Source: Datnioides undecimradiatus
Lineage: Eukaryota; Chordata; Actinopteri; Lobotiformes; Datnioididae
Length of the DNA: 64,000 nt
Assembly: GCA_008933995.1 (NCBI GenBank)
Contig: WARS01000090.1
Coordinates: forward strand, 3,956,425 to 4,020,424
Direction: 5' to 3'
Under the pieces are notes generated by a model. It had not been told where the DNA came from. It worked only from the letters and a program-made list of their open reading frames with translations, and did no database searches. Position 1 is the stretch's first letter. Each line of letters opens with the position of its first letter. Shown here one piece after another: positions 46,965 to 60,001 of the stretch. A program made the position numbers and the translations under genes.

Positions 46965-47550
46965 GGTAAATCTCCACCCACAGAGAGCGGTGCGGCAGCT
47001 GCTGTGATTCAGTGCGGATTAAGGGAAACAAATATGTGTCCATTGAGGGAATATGTTTTCCTTTTGTCAGGGAAAGGGATACTGAATGTGTAGTTTGTCC
47101 CCTACACACACTTACAGGGGTTATTAAGTATATACAGTACTTCCAATGCAGTATGTGCAGCTGGAGTAGATGAGTTGCACAGCCATACATTTACTGTAAT
47201 TATGATATCTGCTGGAATGATACCAGCACAGTGTTTGCTACTCCCTTTATAATAGATGCTGTTAGTTTGATCTGTAGCCAACACTTTGGATAACCATCAC
47301 TTTGCATCTTAACTGACAAGACTATATCTGTCGGAGAAGAGAACATTTATAAAAGCCAGATGTTGTGTCATATATAGACAATTAGCATGATAAACTGCAC
47401 AGATGGTTAACATTTCTGACAGTAGTGCATCATAAATACTTTTAAATGTAAAGTGTTTTTGATTTATGGCTCTCTGCTCTGTTAGAAAAACGGATGCAAG
47501 TACCCAGTAAACGGGGAAAAGAAAAGCCAAAGAAACTAAGGCATTGCAAG
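46965..47550. other. Unique sequence, no gene
   Basis: No repeat, RNA or exon recognised. Confidence 0.4.
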
Positions 47551-47554
47551 CACA

Positions 47555-47613
<59 letters not shown>
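47555..47613 (+). repeat. Compound (TG)n(GA)n microsatellite
   Basis: TG array with one TTT interruption, passing into a GA array. Confidence 0.95.
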
Positions 47614-47619
47614 CAATTT

Positions 47620-50395
47620 AAAGGTCATTGTCACAATGAGGCCTACTAAGGAGTGTGTATCGCACACAGCCTGACCCAGCATAAAACCAATGCAATTAAA
47701 GCCCAGCCACGGACAGGGGAATCGACACGGCACAGCAGTGGAGCGATCCAACATGGCCCCGGTCGCACAGAGTAAACACAGACTGAGGGAGAGGCTGAGG
47801 CAACTGGCAGCGAGAGAGGGGAATAGGTTATGCAAATGACCCTGGCCTCCGACAGAAGGGAGTCAATGGAGTTCCTCCACGCTGACGGGAGCAGAAAGTT
47901 AACTACACAAACAAGTCACTGGAGCTCTGAAGCCATTCTCTCCTTCACTCCGCCTGTCTCTTTCTCCAGCCTGACTTGTTTAACTAAGCTCACTCTCTGC
48001 ATCTCCCTGCTGATTGTAAAGTTTTGACCTGGATAAAAAGACATTTGGCAATCTTAAAATTTCACGCCTGCTTTTGGATCCAAACCTAGCACAAAACAAA
48101 TTCACCTGAATGGATTTTTAAGTATATTTTCACCCTCGGAAACCACCTCTTGTGTCTCCATTGACCCGTCGAATTCCCCCCGTATACCATTCAACCCACC
48201 AACCCTGTTATCTGTGCTTGTAGTCTGTGGCTGACTTGAGAGAGAGCGACAGGACGGCTGGGTGTATGTGGGTATATTTTCATGCCATTCTGGTGGGAGA
48301 GACTTGGCCTGGTTTTCAAAGCCCGATGCCAGATGGTGGGAGCGACTTGCGAGGCAAAGGAGGAGAAAAAAGAAAACAAGCTTGACTCCATAATGCCAAG
48401 ACCAGATGAGAAGACGTAACCCAAATCACACACACTCATAGAAACCGCGAAGACACACGCGCGCGCGCGCACATCTTGCATCCTGATCACAACTTCAAAG
48501 AACACTAAGAGATGTTCTTTCGCAGGAGCCTAAGATACGCTGAGGCATGCTATTGTTAGAATATAAACAAAACCCTCTGTTCGTCCCACTTGGAGGATCA
48601 CACATTTACATTTACAATATAGTTACATTAGTAGTTAAAGCACATTTACATGTTCTCCTTAGGTGTACAGCACATACCGTCTGTTTCAGTACCTTATATG
48701 CTCCATGCCTGTCTTATCGTAACAGGGTCTCTTCTAAGTAATTACATATTTCAGCATGGGGTTATGTAAGTATTTCTCCGCGGAAATAGAAATATACATG
48801 TGCCTCTGTGTTCTATATATTCAGTCAGCCTCTTTCCTCTGAGCTTTTTCCACTACTGGTGCATAGTTCGTCCACACTGGCACTATGGAAGCTGGACATA
48901 TTTCTGTTACCCATTGAATCCATTTGGTGGGGAAGCTGGCCCGCAGGTTTTGTGTTTGATGAGCCTATCATGGGCACTGTTCTGGTGCAAGCAGTGTCCA
49001 AACTTTGCCGCAGCAAAGGTGAACAGACGGGTAACAAATCAAAGAAACGGCCTGTATTAAAAAAGTATTCTGGTCTTCTTGGGATTAATAACGAATGAGG
49101 CACGGGTCAGGTCACGAGGCCACCAAAGGCTATTCTTGTTTTTTTGTTTATTTTGTTTTTTGTTCTTATTTTTCTGCGTGTATTCCTCGGGTACCCAGAA
49201 CTGGGCAGATTACAAGTAAAATCGTTTTAGGTGCAGTAGAGCAACAGTATATTTTTTTATATATACAGTATATATATCACTTAATTTAGTCTATACTCTT
49301 CCCAAGTCTGCATGCCCAAAAGCTTTAATTCATCTCCTGTTGGATTCTATTTTAAATCTCCTCAGAAAACACAGCTGGCACTCAAACACAGGCCACAAAT
49401 ATGGAATCAGCAGGTAGAAAACCCTGCTCGGGCCCGCGTATGTGAGTTTATTCAGTCAGGTCTAGAGGATATTTGACGTTATTTTAGTCACTGTGCAAGC
49501 CTCGATGAGAAATGATACGAAAAAACAGAATTTTAATGTCTTCTGTTACACCGGCACCTTTCCGCAGACATTTCACTGGAACAATTTAGGGACAGTGATA
49601 AAGGGAAATGTCACTTCTGCGGTAGCGATGCGCTCATTGATGTAGTTATTTCCTTTTGAAAGACAAGTGAAACGTTTTAAGTGAGTGACGGCCTTTTAGA
49701 GGACAAATCAGGTGTTGTGAATGCCCTTAATGCTTTAGCAATTGCAAAGTCATTAATGCCAAAGCCCATGTTTGAGAAAATGAGTTTAAGCAATTGAGAA
49801 AAAAACTGACAAAAAACAGTCACACAGATGGTTTTGCAATAAAAGGCCACGAGCAGGAGCCGAGAAAAAGCACGAACGTGCCCGTCACAAGCATGCGTAA
49901 GTATTCCTATCAAAGATGCATTCAAAGTCATAACAATGTTGAGGCACAAGCCTGGATTCGGAGGCAGGGGTGAGGTGGGGGGGGTCCATGATGACAGAGG
50001 TGTTGTTCACCCGCCAGCATATGGTGAGGCCAGACAGCTTAGACCCTATTTGGACCGGTAAAGGAGTACAAGTCAGGTCAGGCAGCCCAAGCACAAAGAC
50101 TGTGCTGACATGACCTCGCGAACAGATGATCCTGACTTGTGTGCACCCCTCACACCTCGGCACCGCCCCCTCCCCCTGCATACACACATACTGCGTAAGA
50201 TGAGCTAGTGTATTCAGCCCTTTGTGCTTTAAAACGAGCACAAAACACAGGTGTTGTCATATGCAGGGTTTTGAGACCTGACATGAACTTTTGTTTCAAC
50301 AGATCACCGGGATCAGACAAATCGGATAAGGCCAGCATTTTGGTTTAAAGTTGCCTTAATGCTAGTTTTGGTTGATACACCGCTGACATGCCTTG
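47620..50395. other. Intergenic or intronic sequence
   Basis: Unique sequence with moderate CpG at 47650-47800. No gene is supported; overlapping frames at 48800-49100 on both strands are not protein-like. Confidence 0.35.
48458..48471 (+). repeat. Alternating CG run
   Basis: A CGCGCGCGCG run after ACACA. Alternating purine-pyrimidine sequence of this kind can adopt Z-DNA. Confidence 0.8.
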
Positions 50396-50399
50396 TGTG

Positions 50400-50600
50400 C
50401 GTTTAAAGATGTAATTGCACTGAGTAATTGCATTAGTTAATTGCCGTCTACTGCAAACTTAATTAAAGATTAGATTGCAATTGGACAAATTAAATTGTTT
50501 TAATCTGCCTTTCTGTATTACAAATGCAGCACACCAGCAATGATGAAGCCTAAGCCCGGACATATAATGTGCATTGCTTTAATAATAAGGAATGCACCAT
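50400..50600. promoter_or_regulatory. AT-rich homeodomain-motif cluster
   Basis: Dense TAATT/ATTAA words: TAATTGCATTAGTTAATTGC, AACTTAATTAAAG, TTGCAATTGG and AATTAAATTG. No repeat similarity noticed. This resembles vertebrate conserved enhancers near developmental genes, by inference only. Confidence 0.3.
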
Positions 50601-50604
50601 GTAT

Positions 50605-51090
50605 CATTCTGCAAAATTGCCTTATTATACATTGTTTCCGTGTATTTCCAGCCTCAAAACAGAAAATGTAAATGCAAGTGTTTATTGCTCTCCAGTACAG
50701 AGGCAGTGTTGTACAGCTTTAATCACAGGGGCTCATTGCCGCTGAATTTTCTCCATTTGTTTGGTAATTGGATTAAAACAAACAGAGATGATCACTGAAC
50801 CCAGTCAGTGGACTGTATGCTACTTACAGCAAAAGTATGTACACTGTCCATGCACCAAATGACCCGTTAACAACTAAGCTAAACTGGACTAATGGATGGC
50901 TGTCTTCAGAGTTGTCAATCATCCCAAGGCTGTGTCTGACAAGCTAAGACTTTAAGGACTTTTTGAGTGGAAGTGAGGCCACGTTGCAATCTTCTGAGCG
51001 TAAAGCGATCAGGGAAAGCAGATGACAGCATGATGGCAGATTGTATGATGAGACATCAGGTGAAGGTTGCGGCAGGCAAAGTCTTGTGTT
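50605..51090. other. Unique sequence, no gene
   Basis: Nothing recognisable beyond AT-rich DNA. Confidence 0.35.
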
Positions 51091-51094
51091 AATT

Positions 51095-51142
51095 CGGGGC
51101 TGCTCAAAGTGGGGCTCATGGTCCAAATCTGGCCTTCCATAT
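51095..51142 (+). mobile_element. hAT-like terminal fragment
   Basis: GGGCTGCTCAAAGTGGGGCT then GGTCCAAATCTGGCC resembles the 'CTCAAAGTGCGGCCCGCGGGCC' ends of hAT (Charlie-type) elements. Short and diverged, so weak. Confidence 0.3.
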
Positions 51143-51204
51143 GGTGCTATTTGGTCCTCCTGGAGGGAGCTACATGAAATCTGATAAACTGCTTCAAGCG
51201 ATGT

Positions 51205-51288
51205 CACTCTGTGCAAACTTTAACGTCAATGCATCGTCCAGTTGTTGAGATATTTCAGTCTAGACTGAGGCGGTTGACCAGCCACTGT
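51205..51288. mobile_element. High-copy percomorph repeat fragment
   Basis: CTGTGCAAACTTTAACG, then GTTGTTGAGATATTTCAGTC and GGCGGTTGACCAGCC. The middle word is a hallmark of a very abundant fish repeat family that probably also includes the copy at 54.1 kb. Confidence 0.55.
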
Positions 51289-51599
51289 CCTTAACATCCC
51301 TTACAGCACAGAAACCATCAGCTGGTCCTTGAAACTTGCATGAGTTTTGCAATTTATACAGCAAATATCGATTCTGTATGTGTTTTCAAGAGTCACATTA
51401 TCATTGCATTGGGATGTAAAACAGGTTGCTTTTGTGTGGCTTCTATAGTATGTGTACATTGTCTATATTTATAATAGTATATTAATCACCAGCTACACAG
51501 CTCATACTTCTTTATTGCTTTTGTAATATAGTGATGAACAGTGTTGGTCTTTTTCCTAACTGCTGTGTGTTTATCTGTTAATGTGGGTGGTGAGCTCCT

Positions 51600-51660
51600 G
51601 CATACAACTGCCCCGGAATGGATCAATAACGGTCTATTGGATTGAAATGAACTGAACTGA
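51600..51660 (+). mobile_element. LINE 3'-end-like tail
   Basis: CTGCCCCGGAATGGATCAAT, then AACGGTCTATTGG and a GAAATGAACTGAACTGA tail. LINE tails ending 'GGATCAATAA..' plus short tandem units are common in fish. No coding part is visible upstream. Confidence 0.35.
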
Positions 51661-51664
51661 AGCA

Positions 51665-52690
51665 CATATTTGAAGAACCCTGCACTGCGTTGCCTCACGA
51701 CGGTGTCCAATTGTCGGAAAAATCTGCGGAAACTACAACATGTGGTAGATTACATGACTCAGGGGAATTTCAATAGTCTGCTACTTGACCTCAGTGCCAT
51801 ACGGAGGTGCTTTGGAAACCAACAGATGCCTAAAATTGAGAAATACATCTAAAATGTTGAGATGTACTTGATTATTAGTTGAAGAACTAAAACATCTCAC
51901 TGGTATGGTCTTTAATTAAGCCCACTCAAAGCTTTCAGGGATTGGCAGCTGAAACGTTCAGGTGTATATGTCTGACATAATGATGTGCTACTTAGCCTGA
52001 TTAGATACTTCCACCATAGAATAACGTCGGGCAAAGAGGCCCACAGCTAAGGCGATGAAACGTAGCAGACTCGGAAGCGACTGTAACAAATATCAAACTA
52101 AGCTTTGCTTGATTTGAGAAAAGCTCAGTCATTACCACCTCTTACTACCGAGTCTGTTGTCAAAGCGTTCACGTAATTTATTATCAATTTATTGCGCCGC
52201 TATGAGAGGGCTTTGTCTTCATTTCTATTCAGTGTGCGCGTCTGTGTTCAGCAAGGCAAACACAGCCGAGCTGAGAGACTTTCTTCAGCCGCTCTTCATT
52301 TAGCTCCGTACGACAAAGGGAGATGAGTTGCGTTTTCAGGATGCGTTCATTATTCCTCCTCTGCCTCTCTTCCTCCCCCTCTCTCTCTCTCGCACACACT
52401 CTGTCCTTGCTATTAAAATCCGTGGGTATTTTTGTTCGCATTAAATGAATTATACCCATTACTCTCTCTGACAACTCTGCATTGAGTGTGCGCGCCCCGA
52501 TTTAACATTGTTCTAATTCCTCTCACTATTATTGCAATAAAACATTCATCATAATAATTAACCATTTTGACATCTAATTTAAGCTAATTAATTTGAGAGA
52601 AAGAATGCTTGTGTTATATGGAGCTCTGTGAATTGCTATGAAACTTCTGCTAATCAGGGGAACGGCAATGAACCCTGATGCTTTGCAACT
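51665..52690. other. Unique AT-rich sequence
   Basis: Contains TTTAAGCTAATTAATTTG at about 52576 (possible regulatory block 52495-52600). A CT stretch lies at 52372-52392. No gene supported. Confidence 0.4.
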
Positions 52691-52700
52691 GCACAGAGAC

Positions 52701-52733
52701 GCACGCACACACACGCGCGCGCGCGCGCACACA
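52701..52733 (+). repeat. (CA)n(CG)n alternating array
   Basis: CA units passing into CGCGCGCGCGCG, then CACACA. A Z-DNA-prone sequence. Confidence 0.9.
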
Positions 52734-52739
52734 GATGTA

Positions 52740-54095
52740 CACACATGTTACATGGGTCACCTGTCCATTAAAAGACAATGACAGTGATCCATCTTGATAA
52801 TGGCTGTCATGGCTAATGCCAGTGAGGATAGCCGAGGGTGACCATTCTTCTGTGTGCCAACATAATGATCGACACTTCACTGAAATACTCTGTTCTTACA
52901 TTGTTAGCACCGTAAACTATCTGGATTGAGGCAATCTAGCTTTTTTTTCAAAATCACGCTATTGGTTTTCTTCTTATTGCTCTTGTGTTATAGATCCCTC
53001 CAGGCAGCACATTGATATACTATAATTTGCGTGTCTTTGTTCTCTGCATCTGGCCCAAAGCTTTTTTTTTTTTTTTTTTGTCTAAGGAAAAGACATGTGA
53101 CTGCAAACAACAGTAGGCAGATATTGTTATTGGCACATTGTTTTCTTTATGATGAGGCAAAGTCTTGCACAGAGTGCATCCTGAATTCATGTATTGATCG
53201 CGTCTTTGAAACTGTAGCCCAGAAAGTATCTACTTATTTTGGCAGCTTGTTTGTTTGGCTTTGAAACGGGTGCTTATTGCAATAATAAAATACATCTGAT
53301 GAAGACGTTTTTAGATGCTTTATTTAATTCTTCTTACCAAGCGCTTGCTCTCTATCTACCAATCTATCTAAGAAAATGAAACTAAAAACTTAATAAGAAG
53401 TATGTGAATTACTATCAGCTAAATTGCCTAAATTAGCCGCTATTCTACCAGTGAGTACACTAGTTTGCCCCTTTTTGCTGTAACATTAGACAGAATCACA
53501 CTCTGGATGATCACCGCCTGCAACAGTGACACCATTAGATGATATTTAATGTGATATGTCTTCAGCAGTATACCCCGACAGGTATATTTATCATACATGC
53601 TAATAGAGTGTGGAAACACTCATTTTGTATCACCTAGTACAAGTCATTAATTAAGCTGGCTCTCAAAGTGATTTGTTAGCATGCTCTGTGGAAGTGCACC
53701 AGTGATAAATACTTACGACCCAGGGAGAACAGATTGTCAGACTGCAAATATGAATTCCTATTAAAAGGTGTATGAGACCCCAAACGGGCGTATAGACTAA
53801 GTTGCTGAGGTTTCAAAGGTGAGAACCATCTTTGGATGGATTTCCAGAAAATGTGCATACGTTCATTCTTACCAGAGGATGTATCCCACAGGCTTTTGTG
53901 ATACCTGTTTTGGGTTTTTTTTGGATTTAAAACGATCAGCAGGTCAACGTTTTCACTTGCAAGATGTGCGAGGCAGCTAAATTTGCAAGAGGCAACTGCT
54001 CATTCGACGAAAACAATAGCTGCCCTTAATAAGGTCGTCAGACCACTGGAGTATTTTCTCATTGAAGAAAAGCAAAATAATGTTGTGGAGAAGTT
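52740..54095. other. Unique sequence, no gene
   Basis: Poly-T (53062-53079) only. An 81-codon frame at 53983-54228 runs into the repeat that follows. Confidence 0.35.
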
Positions 54096-54099
54096 GGCG

Positions 54100-54660
54100 T
54101 GTGATAGACGGTCGCAGACAGATGGTTTCGGCATAGGGAAAATGGATTGGCACGCATATTCGTGGTCCCAGGATGATGTGTTGGATGAATTTCATGATCT
54201 CCAGCCTTTTCTAATAGTACCACCATGACATGGGTGGATTACCATGAAGTTTGGAGGAAGCATTCATATTCTTCTCAAGATTAATTGCGCTAATTGCGGT
54301 GAACCCCTGACTTTCTGTGGGGTACCATCGTCAGGTCATTTTTAATTTGCTAGCTGGTAGCTTACACAAAGCAGCGCTGGCCATGAAACAAGTCCCAGTT
54401 TCAGCTGCACAGGTATATAATCGGTCCTTGGCTTTGTGCTGCGTGGCCTCCGCTCCCCGCCCTGTGTTTTCAATGGTGAGAAAAGCAGACAATGTCCAAA
54501 ACATTGGTTTATGACTAAATACCTGCAGAACCAATGCCAGTGCAGCCAGCCTTAGCTGTGCCACAATAACTGGCAGGAGTTACCACGCTAACCCACTAGA
54601 ATTAGAATAATGGTTAACACTATTATACAATACATGACATTTATACCTGCTTAACATCGC
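54100..54660 (+). mobile_element. High-copy percomorph repeat, interrupted copy
   Basis: Two related units in tandem (about 54142-54230 and 54234-54345; the second has GGATTACCATGAAGTTTGG and GAACCCCTGACTTTC). They are followed by AAAACATTGGTTTATGACTA, AATACCTGCAGAACCAATG and TTATACCTGCTTAACATC. These are hallmark words of one abundant fish repeat. About 140 bp (54350-54490) between the parts does not belong to it and contains CTCCGCTCCCCGCCC. Confidence 0.7.
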
Positions 54661-54664
54661 GCAC

Positions 54665-57600
54665 ACACTCTCCTCTTGTTTTTTTGCAATTTAAAAAGTC
54701 ATCTGTGTTTCACTGAAGTAGTGATATACTGAGGTTGTTGTTATGCAGTCCTTACAGATGGAGGGGCTGTGAAAGCAACGTCCATGTGCGTGAAATCCAG
54801 TTATTTGGAGCTCTGCTGATTCTGAATTTTCAAATACTTGTCCTTCAAACCGGCCATCTGTCAGAGTTATCAGAGTCGCTCTTACACTATGCCCTGCCTC
54901 TCACAGGTACTTTAAAACAATGACTCCGCATCACGTATTTAACTTAGTTCTTAAACTAAAATGCCTTACCTGCAGAGTTTTTTGAAAATCCATCACAAGC
55001 TGTGATAAATTCATAGAAATATGGAAAGATTTTCTGGGTTAGAACTGATGGCGTCCTGAATGTAGTTTGTCAGAAAAAGTGCAAGCACATGCTTTCTGAA
55101 AATAGTCAGTCCCATTTGTTACCAGCTCCTGGAATACACTTCATCATCACGGATCGGAAAGGTATTTTTTTATTTTTGCCATTTTTATTGAACTGCAAAA
55201 ATTGTTCCGATATGTTTTTCAGCAACCTAAATAACAGGAATCCTTACAGCCAGGATGCTGTTCATCTTCAGAACACAGCCTGCATGTGTGGATGAATTAT
55301 CATTTGAAGGGCACGCCATTAACAGTGTTCCCTGGAATACTTCTTTATCCTGGAAAAATGACAAATCAACAAATGAAAACTGCATAAATAAGTGAAACAT
55401 AGATAGTGCTTTGTGCTTTTGTTTCCTCTTCTGAATTTCATTTCTCCCTTTGCAGAACTGGTTCTTTATTATCCAGGTTTGCTCTTGTGTTGTTTAGGCA
55501 CCCTCCTCCCTCCCAGTTCTCACTTCCCAGTTCTATTATTGGTTTTATGATCTCTTGAGCATTAAAATATTTGTAGAAACCTGTGTTCTCATTTGACACA
55601 GGTCTCTTTGGACCAAATTATTGGGTTTTGAATACGGTTAACAACAAAGCAGCTAGTTTTGTTCGTGTTGTTTTGTTTTTGTATGCCATCTACCTATATT
55701 CAACAATTTGGCGACCCACTGTTCTTACATGGAACGGTCACCCTGTATAATGTATGAGGCCATGGAGGGGCTGAAGTCCAAGCAGTGAATAAATACCCCT
55801 GATGATGCACGGTGATGTCATCAAAGTGATCTCAGCTTGAGCTTGGTGAGAGAGAAACGACAAGGTACAAAATGATGGCAGGTGTTAATAAGATAGGGAG
55901 GCTCTTATGAGAAGGTGCTCTTGGATGGAAAAAGCAGAATCCACTCTTTTTAGAAGTTTGACACATACTGGAGGTTAAAATGAGGAGCCTCTTGGGCTTT
56001 GCATTAATTTGGGCCGTCGTGTTTTGTTTGTTTTTTTCCAAACTGTCTCCTTTGAGTCCTCCTAATTTTAAAAATCTGCAGCACCAAATTGCTGGAGTCC
56101 CCCTTTAAGGGCGTCCCTCTAATTGCTTTAAACACGACTGTGTTGTCTAGTAGTGTTGTGCACAGGGGATGGAGGATAGCCTCGCTTTTGTACTAAGTGC
56201 CTATCTGCAATTTTTAAAACCTTAATTTATTAAAAAATGTGTACGTGTGTCCTCATGTGACATTTTTATGCTTTATTTTTGCCTTAATGTCGCACCTGGT
56301 GGCTGCAGGGCACCCGGTGCGGTCAGGCTAAGTACCCTGAAAGTGCTCTTTTTGTTGGCCCAAGTGCCCCTCTTGTAAGTTCAAGCGCTGTTCTTGCCTG
56401 ATCTTAGGGCAACAAAAACAACCCTTCACCTAATCCTGCACAAAGAACAGGGGCCCCTTTTTTTTTAATGTTTGCCCCTTAGAGAGTCTGTGCATACCAC
56501 TGCCCCCACTCCCACTCTGTGACCTGCATTCACGCATTTCCATGTAAGCTTGACAAAACATCCCAGCTGAATTCTTGCGGTCGTGACTAAACTAAAATTC
56601 ACCACACATATCTCAGGAAAAATCTCCCATCATGTTCTTTTCGATGCAGTGTCCTGTTGCCATTTCAAGCCATTAGCGCCAGGGAAATTGATGGGATGCA
56701 CATGAGGGGGGGAGGAGGGGGGCACACAGGTATGGAACAGCGCAACGTTCATGGTTCTGTCTGCCAGACTTCCGTGGCTAACTGCGTTAGTTCTGCCTCA
56801 GTGACAGTAGGAGACCCCACAGAGGAAGAGACTTAGCCGCAATGAGCCACCCGGCAGAGAGCGAGCAGTTGACGGCGTTTACTTCTGAATGAAGTTTGTG
56901 TTTGTCGGGAGAGGAATTTGTGTTGTCATGGGTACTCTGATTCGGTGCATACGCATGCGTTTGCTTTTACAATATAATCGTCAGCGCCTCCGCGTGTGTC
57001 TGCGCAGGTGTAATACTGGGAGGCGGCTCAGATGCGGGGACAATTGAAACGTGGGTATTTCTGGAACGGGGCTCTGCGGAAAAGCTCTGGCAAACGTATG
57101 TGTGGATTTGAGTGTCTTGCTGTGATCGTTTTTTCAGGGAGATGATTAAGGTTTATTAGTATGGGACTGTACAGCAGCGCTACCTGATAGTCAGATGTCG
57201 CAGCGGCTGTTGCATGAAATTCGTTGACTTTATAAGAAGGGCATGCTGGGTTTCGGCAGGCAGGGGGGCACCGGCAGCTTTGTAGATGTTTGGGAGATAA
57301 AAGGCGGTGCGTCTGTGCGCTCGTGTGTCTGTCTGTGCGAGGAAATCTGTGTGTCTGGCTGGGGCGTAAACAGTGGCTAAGGGAGTCTCAATAAAATGTC
57401 ATCGGCCTGTTTGACCTTGTTTGACAAATTAAGGAGCAAACAGATAAATCGGCTTGGATTGCATCACCATGGGGGAGTAATGCATACACACACACACAGG
57501 CACAAATACAAACTGTATACAGAATGCAGAGCTCTGGGGATTTCTGGATTTAGACAGTTAGGTCTCTGTAACACTGTGTCTTTACTTTGCTAAAGATTGC

Positions 57601-58590
57601 TTATAAGAAAAGCACTTGTTTACAACCGTTGTCGTTGGGATCTTCATCTGAGTTTAAACCTTCAGTATTGCACTTCCAGAAAACTCGAGGACTTGTAGGA
57701 AACAGGTTGCACAAAGGATTGTCCAACTCAGAGCAGCAGAGCACGAGATATTCCTACTAAATATTATATATTTTCTGAGTGTCTGGTACTGGTCGAGCTC
57801 AACAATCCCGGTTCTACGTACGCTTCCCACAATGCAGCTCGATGGCTTGTTGGATCCTGGATTACTTCATCAGGGTAACTTTTGCAAAAAATGTTTCGAA
57901 ACATTTCCAAAAAGTTCAAGAGAGGTTTCACATTTTTGACTTAACTAGTTAATAAGTTACCAAAATGTACAGTTATGCAACAAGTACAGTTGTTGTCTTC
58001 AAGAGTACCTGTCTCCCTTGCTTCCCCGTCTCTCTCTGAAACTCGTTGCCCTGAGTGAAACACAGAGTAAAGGAGATAAACTAGCGCAACCCCAGCTGAC
58101 GGCAAAACACAGTAGATCTGTTTATTTGGGTTTTTTACTTAAATCCCAAAATGAACGTGTGCTCATTTGATTTCAGCTCATCACACGAAAATGAGTATGG
58201 TGGTCAAATCACACTGGATACCATGTAAAAATAGGAATTTGAAACTGTAAATGAGAGTTGTCAGGGCATAAAATCAATGATCTGTTGGGCTCTACTTGTC
58301 AAAAATCAGTACTTCACCGATAGCAGTTTAAATAAAAAATCGTACTTGGAGAGTTGCACCCCACACCATGATCAGATCATCAAAACTTGACTTGCCATGT
58401 TAAATTAGTTTGAAGTTATGTTTACATTTCTTGAATAACCAAACTGGATTCGTTTGGTTCGGCAGGTTGCCCACAACAAAACCCCAGTCACAGCTGCAAG
58501 GAAGTTAGTTCAGATAGTTTGAGAAAGTTGATTCCACGACTGCAAATGTTGATGGAAATAACACAGTATCCATCTTCCGCCACCAAACCA
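54665..58590. other. Intergenic or intronic sequence
   Basis: No gene recognised. A CpG-richer segment at about 56840-57075 may be regulatory. The rest is ordinary unique DNA with short T or G runs. Confidence 0.35.
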
Positions 58591-58594
58591 TCAC

Positions 58595-59995
58595 ATGTTG
58601 CATGGGATTCCATTACTAGAGGCAAAGTTTAAAATGTATGTAATGTATGAAGCACCGTACCTGCTTAACTGCCTACCTCCCCTCTTTTTCTCTCCCCTTT
58701 GGCACTATGGCCTCTCTTTTGTACAGCATTTCTTAAATTTGGTCCTTGTGTTCCACCGTTTTCCCTTGAAACTCAAACTGCCCTTCTCTTTCAGGGTCTT
58801 TCGAGCTTTAACTAGCGTACAATACTTACCTCTCACAAGTTTTATTTTCTTTTCTTTCCACCTCAAACATCATTTTAACTTAACCTTGACATCAACGCTG
58901 AGAACACGTTCTCAACAAATGGTTCAACTTTCTCTAAGAGGATTATGAATGTATTTCCACCCTGCATGTAGGATTTTAACATTGATACATCATTCCGAAA
59001 TTAATTTTGAAAGCGCAGTAATAGCTGTAGGAAAAAAAAAAAATGAGGTCATTACTCTAAAAAATGGTTTCTTCCGTGAGTTGTTTTTGACATTTTTTTT
59101 TTTTTTTTTTCCCAAATGGGGATAATTTGGTGAGAGGTGTGCGGAGCTGACTTAATGTTGGCCAAAATGGAAAGAGCTGTCTCATTTTACTTGTAGCATT
59201 TTAAATACACAGACAGTCCAGATGCTGTTCGGTCCCACGGTGCCCAACTTGGTGCGCTGCATGAATCTGTAACCAGATACTGAAAAACAGATACACTCTG
59301 CTGTCCAGCTCCACTTCGCTGGATTTGCTGTCTGTCAGTATTAGCCCTTTAGCTCAAACGTGACACATGCGAGGTTTCACTGTGGTGAACTGCCGCTGCA
59401 TGTCGCAAAGGTCAGACGCTAATGCCGACACACTGTTTTCAAACATTATATAGTTACAATATAATGTGTTTACCACGTTCTACTGTAATGTTTTATGTTT
59501 TGTTTGTTAGTAGCCTAAAATAAAATGTCGGAGCATGAGGATCATTTCAAAGACTGGAAAACACAAGAGGATAAGTAAGCGCTGAAGCAATTAATAAATA
59601 AAACATAAACTGAATGACGAGTTATTTGACAGATAATTAGCAGCAACTGCTTTGCTAATGCAGCTGGTGTCAGTTTGGTGCTCACTCCGGCGCTGCTTCA
59701 GCACACCGCCGGTAGGCCTATGTTTCCGCGCTGACTACGCCTTTGATAATAACCATCAATAATGAAAAGTTTGATTTCTTTGCCATCTCTTGCTGAGATA
59801 AGAAATGGAGTCCACACACTTGTCTGATGCAGGGATTTCAAGATTTCTGACTTTTACATCTCTTGCATCACTTTGCAATTGAAGCAAACTTGGTTTTGGA
59901 CAATTAGATACTGATACGCGTCTGTTAAATGACTGTTCACTGGGTGGCTTGGAAAAACAAAAAATAAGCGAGTCTCCAGATCTCTCCCTCAGCAT
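58595..59995. other. AT-rich sequence with homopolymers
   Basis: Pyrimidine-biased stretch at 58670-58860, and T run at 59093-59110. The 117-codon plus frame (58595-58948) is Phe/Leu/Ser-rich and not protein-like. Confidence 0.4.
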
Positions 59996-60001
59996 TACAC
60001 G

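Noticed and set aside
48800..49103. Overlapping open frames on both strands
   Set aside because: No splice signals, known domains or repeat match; likely chance.
55650..55720. TTTGGCGACCCA word shared with 10120-10132, considered as a retroviral-type primer site
   Set aside because: No long terminal repeats or coding sequence near either copy. A 12-base match is too short.
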